Origin: Lautropia sp.
GTDB taxonomy: Bacteria; Pseudomonadota; Gammaproteobacteria; Burkholderiales; Burkholderiaceae_E
Assembly (NCBI GenBank): GCA_030532895.1
Contig: JAUNKF010000009.1
Span: 1 to 64,000, forward strand
Length of the DNA stretch: 64,000 nucleotides
Direction of reading: 5' to 3'
The position numbers and the translations under genes were made by a program. Of the stretch, positions 58,844 to 64,000 are shown one piece after another (the first letter of the stretch is position 1; every line of letters starts with the position of its first letter). The notes beneath the pieces were generated by a model. It did no database searches. It was not told where the DNA came from and saw only the letters and a list, made by a program, of their open reading frames with translations.

Positions 58844-59014
58844 CTCGAACTTGCTCCTCGACGACAGTCTTCCATCAGCTTACATGGTAGACCGTGCCCT
58901 CGAACTGGCTGTAGGGGTCGTCGGTTGGCCCAACAAGAAATCGTAGCAGCGCTTTTGTTGGCGAACAAAAAAGCCATATCGGGGAATGTACGGAGTATGG
59001 ATGCCGACACCGAA

Positions 59015-59025
59015 GTGTCCCTAGC
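59015..59025 (+). promoter_or_regulatory. GTGTCCCTAGC motif upstream of acoX
   Basis: One mismatch from the 11-mer found upstream of iolC and mmsA; 106 bases before acoX. Confidence 0.35.
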
Positions 59026-59131
59026 ATGAGCAGCATCTGCTTCAGGTGATGACGGGCGCATGGGTGTGGCTCATCGTGGTATCGCTGTGCAGATGACCCG
59101 TTCAGGAAGGCAGCGGTGGAGGAGACTTTTG

Positions 59132-60220
59132 ATGGCCGATCGGATGTCCGTTTTGGCAGCAGCCCCTGTTCGTCTCGGGGTGGTGGCCAATCCTGTGTCG
59201 GCGCGTGACGTGCGGCGGATTTCTTCGCATGCGGCGGGGCTGACCTTGGCCGAGCGCGCCAACATGCTGGTGCGCCTGTTGCATGTGCTGGGTGCCTTCG
59301 AGGTGGCCGAGGTGTTGATGATGCCGGAGCGTGAGGGGTTGCGGGCGCTCTTGATGCGGCAGCTCGACTGGCTGGGCCAGCGTCAGTCTTCGGTGCCGTT
59401 GCCGCGCCTTCACTGGTTGAACATGCCGGTGACGGGCACGATCGAGGACAGCCGTGAGGCGACGCGACGGATGGTGGCCGAAGGCGTCAAGGCCATCGTG
59501 GTGCTGGGCGGTGATGGGACGCACCGGGTGGTGGCGCGTGATATCGGGCAGACGCCGATGGTGGCCGTGTCTTCCGGCACGAACAATGCCTTTCCGCCGA
59601 TGCGTGAAATCACGGTCACGGCCTTGGCGGCCGGGCTGTTTGCCCAGAGGCAATTGCCGGCAGCACGTGTGCTTCAGCCCAACAAGTTGCTGCGGGTTCG
59701 CAAGCTGGATCAGGCCGGGCGGTGTCTGGCAGAGGATGTGGCGCTGGTGGATGTGGGGATTTTCAATGAGCAGATTCTGGGTGCGCGGGCCATCAGTGAA
59801 ATAGGTAGCCTACGAACCATCGTGGTGAGTCAAGCCTCGCCCGAGGCGGTGGGATTGTCGGGCGTGGTCGCGATGTTGGCGCCGCTGGCGCGTACCGAGC
59901 CGGGCGCGCTTGTGGTGGAGTTGCAACCCGAGATTGGTCCCTATGCTGAAACCGGTACCGCTGTTCGCCAGCTACGGGCTGCGTTGGCACCGGGATTGAT
60001 CGGGCGGCTTCAGGTGCTGTCGTGGCATGGGGTTCAGGGGCCCGAGGTTTATCGCCTGCATGGGCAGGCCGGGTTGATTTCACTCGATGGTGAACGGGAA
60101 ATGAGTTTTCAGGCGGGAGACCGGATCGTGATACAGCTGCTGTCGGATGCCTTCCGGACGCTGGATGTCCCCGCCTGTTTGCGTGAGGCGGCGGACAGGC
60201 ATCTGTTGCTGGAGGCGTGA
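59132..60220 (+). CDS. acoX: AcoX, acetoin catabolism protein
   Basis: 362 residues of the ATP-NAD kinase-like AcoX family. The GGDGT motif appears in VVLGGDGTHRVVARDIG, followed by AVSSGTNNAFP. N-terminal LGVVANPVSARDVRR also fits. AcoX is found at the head of aco operons, its role in acetoin breakdown still being poorly defined. ATG 59132 has GGAGGAG eight bases upstream. First gene of the acoXABC run. Confidence 0.9.
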   Translation: MADRMSVLAAAPVRLGVVANPVSARDVRRISSHAAGLTLAERANMLVRLLHVLGAFEVAEVLMMPEREGLRALLMRQLDWLGQRQSSVPLPRLHWLNMPVTGTIEDSREATRRMVAEGVKAIVVLGGDGTHRVVARDIGQTPMVAVSSGTNNAFPPMREITVTALAAGLFAQRQLPAARVLQPNKLLRVRKLDQAGRCLAEDVALVDVGIFNEQILGARAISEIGSLRTIVVSQASPEAVGLSGVVAMLAPLARTEPGALVVELQPEIGPYAETGTAVRQLRAALAPGLIGRLQVLSWHGVQGPEVYRLHGQAGLISLDGEREMSFQAGDRIVIQLLSDAFRTLDVPACLREAADRHLLLEA

Positions 60221-60338
60221 GGCAGGTGCTCATGGCGCGCGAAGGGATTCGGCCATGAGTGGACGAGACCGTGCATCGAGGCGGTCTGAAGGCAGGGGCA
60301 GGGCTGGCGGCCCTGTCGAACAACAGGAGGAGACTGTG

Positions 60339-61319
60339 ATGAGCAACCGATTGCCGCTGGACAAGGCGGGCTTGCTGGATGTCTATCGGAAGATGCGCAC
60401 CATTCGTGCTTTCGAGGAGCGTCTGCATGTGGATTTTTCGAGGGGAGACATCCCAGGGTTCGTTCACCTTTATGCGGGCGAGGAGGCGTCAGGGGTGGGC
60501 GTGCTGCAGCATCTGATCGATGGCGACCGTATCGCCAGCACGCATCGCGGACATGGGCATTGCATTGCGTCGGGCGTGGATGTGGTCGGCATGATGAAGG
60601 AGATCTATGGCAAGCGCGACGGGGTTTGTCATGGCAAGGGCGGGTCTATGCACATCGCCGATCTGTCCAAGGGCATGATGGGTGCCAACGGCATTCTGGG
60701 TGCCGGGGCGCCGTTGATCTGCGGGGCGGCGCTGGCAGCCAAATACCGTGGCAAGGGCGAAGTGGGTATCACCTTTTGCGGGGATGGCGCGGCCAACCAG
60801 GGCACGGTGCTGGAGAGCCTCAATCTGGCGGCCATCTGGAACCTGCCGGTGATTTTCGTGGTGGAGAACAACGGCTATGCCGAATCGACCTCGCGCGATT
60901 ACGCCACGGCCGCCAACAGCTTCGTGGATCGAGGCGTGGGGTTCGGGGTGCCGGGGGTGTCGGTGGATGGCAATGATTTCTTTGCCGTTTACGAGGCGGC
61001 GGGTGAAATGATCCGACGTGCGCGCGAAGGGGGCGGGCCATCGTTGCTCGAATGCCGAACCGATCGTTTCTATGGGCATTTTGAAGGGGATGCCCAAAGC
61101 TATCGGGCGCCGGGCGAGCTGGACGATATCCGCGAAAACCGTGATTGCCTGAAGATCTTCCGGCAACGGGTGCTGGAGGCTGGCGTGCTGAGTGAGGCCG
61201 AACTGGATGCGGTCGATGCCGAGGCCGAAGCCCTCGTCGAGCGGTCGGTGACAGATGCCAAGGCGGCCTCGGATCCGGATGAGCGGGATCTGTTGACGGA
61301 CGTTTATGTGCGTTATTGA
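60339..61319 (+). CDS. acoA: Acetoin dehydrogenase E1 alpha
   Basis: 326 residues. ThDP motif GDGAANQGTVLESLNLAAIWNLPVIFVVENN (in segments), STHRGHGHCIASG, GRDGVCHGKGGSMHIAD-like region with the phosphorylation-loop counterpart, and ECRTDRFYGHFEGD. With AcoB it forms the decarboxylating component that cleaves acetoin to acetaldehyde and an acetyl group for AcoC. AGGAGG ribosome site. Confidence 0.92.
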   Translation: MSNRLPLDKAGLLDVYRKMRTIRAFEERLHVDFSRGDIPGFVHLYAGEEASGVGVLQHLIDGDRIASTHRGHGHCIASGVDVVGMMKEIYGKRDGVCHGKGGSMHIADLSKGMMGANGILGAGAPLICGAALAAKYRGKGEVGITFCGDGAANQGTVLESLNLAAIWNLPVIFVVENNGYAESTSRDYATAANSFVDRGVGFGVPGVSVDGNDFFAVYEAAGEMIRRAREGGGPSLLECRTDRFYGHFEGDAQSYRAPGELDDIRENRDCLKIFRQRVLEAGVLSEAELDAVDAEAEALVERSVTDAKAASDPDERDLLTDVYVRY

Positions 61320-61367
61320 TCGGTGTGCAAGTGGCAGGACAGACAGACGGAGAGAGGAGACGAGATC

Positions 61368-62378
61368 ATGGCCAGAAAGATCAGCATGAAACAGTCGATC
61401 AATGAAGCCATCGACCAGGAAATGAGCCGAGACCCCACGGTGATCATGATGGGGGAAGATATCGTCGGTGGCGCGGGTGCCGGGGGCGAGATGGACGCCT
61501 GGGGTGGTGTGCTGGGTGTGACGAAGGGTTTGTATGACAAGTACGGTGATCGCCTGCTCGACACGCCGTTGTCCGAGTCGGCCTATATCGGGGCGGCCAT
61601 TGGCGCGGCGGCTTGCGGCATGCGCCCCATTGCCGAGCTGATGTTCATCGATTTTGCCGGGGTGTGCTTCGACCAGATTTTCAATCAGGCGGCGAAGTTT
61701 CGCTACATGTTCGGTGGCAAGGCCGAGACACCGGTGGTGATCCGCGCGATGGTGGGCGCCGGCTTTCGGGCCGCGGCCCAGCACAGCCAGATGCTGACGC
61801 CGATCTTCACGCATGTGCCGGGGCTGAAGGTGGTGTGCCCGTCCAATGCCTATGATGCAAAGGGTTTGCTGATCCAGTCGATTCGCGACAACGATCCGGT
61901 GATCTTTTGTGAGCACAAGAACCTGTATGCCGCCGAGGCTGAGGTGCCGGCGGGGGCCTATGCCATTCCCTTCGGGGAGGCCGACATCGTGCGCGAAGGT
62001 GAGGACGTGACGCTGGTGGCTTATGGCTTGATGGTGCACCGGGCGCAAGAAGCTGCGCAGCAGCTGGCAGCCGAGGGTATCGAGGCAGAAGTGATCGACC
62101 TGAGGACGCTCTCGCCGCTCGATCTGGACACGGTGCTGGAGTCCGTGGAAAAGACGGGCCGCCTGGTGGTGATCGACGAGGCCAGCCCGCGCTGCAACCT
62201 CGCCACCGATATTGCTGCCCAGGTCTGCCAGGACGTGTTCGGTGCGCTGAAGGCCGGCCCCCGGATGGTGTCGCCCCCGCATGTGCCGGTGCCGTTTTCG
62301 CCGGTGTTGGAGGATTTGTACATCCCGAGTGCCGAGCGGATTGCCGATGCGGCCCGCACCACGATGAAGGAGGGTTGA
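61368..62378 (+). CDS. acoB: Acetoin dehydrogenase E1 beta
   Basis: 336 residues of the transketolase-like E1 beta family: MKQSINEAIDQEMSRDPTVIMMGEDIVGGAGA, FPDTPLSE-type LLDTPLSESAYIGAAIGAA, and CEHKNLYAAEAEVP. Partner of AcoA, 48 bases downstream. AGAGGAG ribosome site. C-terminal AARTTMKEG overlaps the region just before acoC. Confidence 0.92.
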   Translation: MARKISMKQSINEAIDQEMSRDPTVIMMGEDIVGGAGAGGEMDAWGGVLGVTKGLYDKYGDRLLDTPLSESAYIGAAIGAAACGMRPIAELMFIDFAGVCFDQIFNQAAKFRYMFGGKAETPVVIRAMVGAGFRAAAQHSQMLTPIFTHVPGLKVVCPSNAYDAKGLLIQSIRDNDPVIFCEHKNLYAAEAEVPAGAYAIPFGEADIVREGEDVTLVAYGLMVHRAQEAAQQLAAEGIEAEVIDLRTLSPLDLDTVLESVEKTGRLVVIDEASPRCNLATDIAAQVCQDVFGALKAGPRMVSPPHVPVPFSPVLEDLYIPSAERIADAARTTMKEG

Positions 62379-62383
62379 GCGCC

Positions 62384-63502
62384 ATGACGAACGAGATCAT
62401 ACCGATTGTGATGCCCAAATGGGGCTTGTCGATGAAGGAAGGGAGGCTCAACGACTGGCTCGTGTCCGAGGGCACGCGCATCGAGGTGGGCATGCCCATC
62501 CTGGATGTGGAAACGGACAAACTCGCCAATGATGTGGAGGCCACCGACGCGGGACTGTTACGGCGCATCGTGGTGCAGGCGGGTGAGGTTCGACCGGTGA
62601 AGGCGCTACTGGGCGTGATGGCCGAGCCGACTGTGACGGACGAAGCGATCGATGCTTATGTGGCGGCCTATCAGTTGCCGGCTGATGAGAGCGAGGGCGA
62701 TGAGGCGGGCGCGCAGTTTCAGACGCAGCTGGTTGATGGCATCCCGATCCGCTATCAGCAGCTCGGAGAGGGCGATCGCACCGTGCTGCTGATTCATGGT
62801 TTTGGGGGTGATCTGAACTCGTGGCTCTTCAATCTGGATGAGCTGGCGCGGGATCATCGGGTGATCGCGGTCGATCTGCCAGGGCATGGCGGCTCGGGCA
62901 TCGCGTTGCCGGATGCACCTGATGTGCCGGGGCTGGCCGCTTTCATGTTGCGTTTTCTGGATGAGATCGGCATCGAGCGCACGTCGATCCTCGCGCATTC
63001 GATGGGTGGCGCGATTGGGGCGCAGATGGCGCTGCTGGCCCCCCAACGTATCGACAAACTGGCACTCGTCTCACCGTGCGGGCTGGCGGCGGGCATCAAC
63101 ATGGCTTTCATCGATGGCTTCATCGATGCGCCATCCCGGCGGGCGATGAAACCGGTGCTGGCCCTGTTGCTGGTGAGGCCGGATCAGGTGACGCGGGCGA
63201 TGGTGGACGATGTCCTCCGATACAAGCGTCTGGACGGCGTGACGGTGGTGCTGGGTGCGCTGCGCGACCATGTGTTTCCGGACGGTCGGCAGGTGGCGTT
63301 GCCGGTGCGCAAGATCGACACGGCACGGCATCCTTTGATGATTCTGTGGGGCGAGGCGGATCAGGTGATCGAGCCGGCGCAGCGCACGTCAGCCCCGACG
63401 GGGGCCGAGGTTCATCTGATCGAGGAGGCCGGCCACATGTGCCACATGGATCAGTCGTCGCGGGTCAATGCGTTGCTGTCGGCCTTTTTCTCGACGGGCT
63501 GA
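62384..63502 (+). CDS. acoC: Acetoin dehydrogenase E2, lipoyl acyltransferase with alpha/beta-hydrolase domain
   Basis: 372 residues. N-terminal lipoyl domain (residues about 5-80) with the lipoylated Lys in DVETDKLAND. The C-terminal ~240 residues are an alpha/beta hydrolase: oxyanion HGFGGDLNSW, nucleophile elbow AHSMGGAIG and a C-terminal His in EEAGHMCHM. This fused architecture is the AcoC type of E2. No dihydrolipoamide dehydrogenase follows. Its last 52 bases overlap the convergent membrane-protein gene. Confidence 0.92.
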   Translation: MTNEIIPIVMPKWGLSMKEGRLNDWLVSEGTRIEVGMPILDVETDKLANDVEATDAGLLRRIVVQAGEVRPVKALLGVMAEPTVTDEAIDAYVAAYQLPADESEGDEAGAQFQTQLVDGIPIRYQQLGEGDRTVLLIHGFGGDLNSWLFNLDELARDHRVIAVDLPGHGGSGIALPDAPDVPGLAAFMLRFLDEIGIERTSILAHSMGGAIGAQMALLAPQRIDKLALVSPCGLAAGINMAFIDGFIDAPSRRAMKPVLALLLVRPDQVTRAMVDDVLRYKRLDGVTVVLGALRDHVFPDGRQVALPVRKIDTARHPLMILWGEADQVIEPAQRTSAPTGAEVHLIEEAGHMCHMDQSSRVNALLSAFFSTG

Positions 63503-64000
63503 CGGGGATGATGGGGGCGACGGCCCAGCGCCTGCAACGAGCGTTGGGTGGTGGCCGCCCAGGCAAAGAGCAGCAGACTGCTGAGGTAGGGTGCCCAGTC
63601 TGGCAGCAGCCAGGGGTAGGCACCCACGAGCTGGGCGAGGCCGGCCAAGACGGCAAATTCCGGATAGGGGGTTTTGACCTGATGCCGGTAGCCCAGCCCG
63701 ATCAGGATCATGCCCGCGCCGAGCGCCATCGAGACGACATGAAAGCTGATGATGATGAGGCTCACCGAGAGTTCGGCGGCTTCGGCCGACAGGCCCATGT
63801 CATAGGGGGCAAAAGCAAGCTTGCCGGCAAAGAGGCTCGCCATCAGCACCGAGACGATGCTCAAGGGGCCGATGCCGATCCACAGCAGGTGAGTGAGCTG
63901 ATGACCATGACGTTTGAAGGTTTTGATCAGCAGATGAAAGGCTGGCGCCAGGATGAAGGCCGATAGCGTGAGCAGCTGGGCCACCCAGACGAGCGCGGGC
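63451..64000 (-). CDS. Partial multi-helix membrane protein, open at right edge
   Basis: Minus-strand frame with no stop up to the right edge, at least 183 codons. About five hydrophobic helices are visible, such as LLTLSAFILAPAFHLLI, LWIGIGPLSIVSVLMASLF, LSVSLIIISFHVVSMALGAGMILIGLG and SSLLLFAWAATTQ. A GTG at 63984 could be a start, but upstream codons (VWV) are hydrophobic too, so the gene probably begins outside. Ends within acoC, overlapping it by 52 bases tail to tail. Family not recognised. Confidence 0.55.
   Translation of the reverse strand, partial: PALVWVAQLLTLSAFILAPAFHLLIKTFKRHGHQLTHLLWIGIGPLSIVSVLMASLFAGKLAFAPYDMGLSAEAAELSVSLIIISFHVVSMALGAGMILIGLGYRHQVKTPYPEFAVLAGLAQLVGAYPWLLPDWAPYLSSLLLFAWAATTQRSLQALGRRPHHPRQPVEKKADSNALTRDD

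Noticed and set aside
60489-62282. 597-codon minus-strand frame opposite acoA/acoB
   Set aside because: Shadow of two well-supported genes.

Overview
The window looks like the chromosomal replication-origin region of a GC-rich betaproteobacterium, probably order Burkholderiales. The evidence is the divergent arrangement dnaA-dnaN-gyrB (minus strand) against rpmH-rnpA-yidD-yidC-mnmE (plus strand), azurin, a SorAB-type sulfite dehydrogenase pair and YaeQ. I cannot name a genus from the sequence alone.

Layout. 1-667: open end of a low-complexity minus-strand gene. 0.96-6.6 kb: zinc-ribbon membrane protein and a nuclease/ATPase pair of YhaO/YhaN (SbcDC-like) type. 6.9-9.0 kb: periplasmic sulfite dehydrogenase and a two-haem cytochrome c. 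9.2-15.8 kb, mostly minus strand: methyltransferase, alanine/glycine symporter, Pmp3-like peptide, FdhD, azurin, YaeQ, GNAT acetyltransferase. 15.9-27.2 kb: origin region, with DnaA boxes on both sides of dnaA. 27.2-28.8 kb: ParDE-like toxin-antitoxin pair and pirin. 29.0-34.5 kb, minus strand: dctPQM TRAP transporter followed by an asparaginase and a tartrate/D-malate-type dehydrogenase. 34.8-36.9 kb: AllA-type lyase and a cardiolipin-synthase-like enzyme.

37.1-51.6 kb is a complete-looking myo-inositol module. An ABC importer (minus) is divergent from iolC-iolD-iolE-iolB-iolR(rpiR type)-iolG-second oxidoreductase-mmsA (plus). IolC carries a C-terminal aldolase-like domain, so the path from inositol uptake to acetyl-CoA/propionyl-CoA chemistry is nearly covered.

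52.0-54.85 kb is the most unusual region. It holds a short outer-membrane-like protein, a peptide with a textbook double-glycine-type leader and a Gly/Ala-rich core (bacteriocin-like), a visibly AT-rich two-helix membrane ORF, a Yip1-like membrane protein and a stand-alone exported C39 peptidase split by a frameshift. No dedicated ABC exporter is seen.

54.9-58.8 kb: stand-alone AAA ATPase, isoprenylcysteine-methyltransferase-like protein, MBL hydrolase and AraC regulator. 59.1-63.5 kb: acetoin dehydrogenase cluster acoX-acoA-acoB-acoC without E3. The right edge cuts a minus-strand membrane protein.

Regulatory observations: an 11-bp motif GTATCCCTAGC occurs upstream of iolC and of mmsA, and with one change upstream of acoX. 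An array of imperfect 9-bp repeats lies in the dnaA-dnaN spacer. No tRNA, rRNA, CRISPR array or insertion sequence was recognised.
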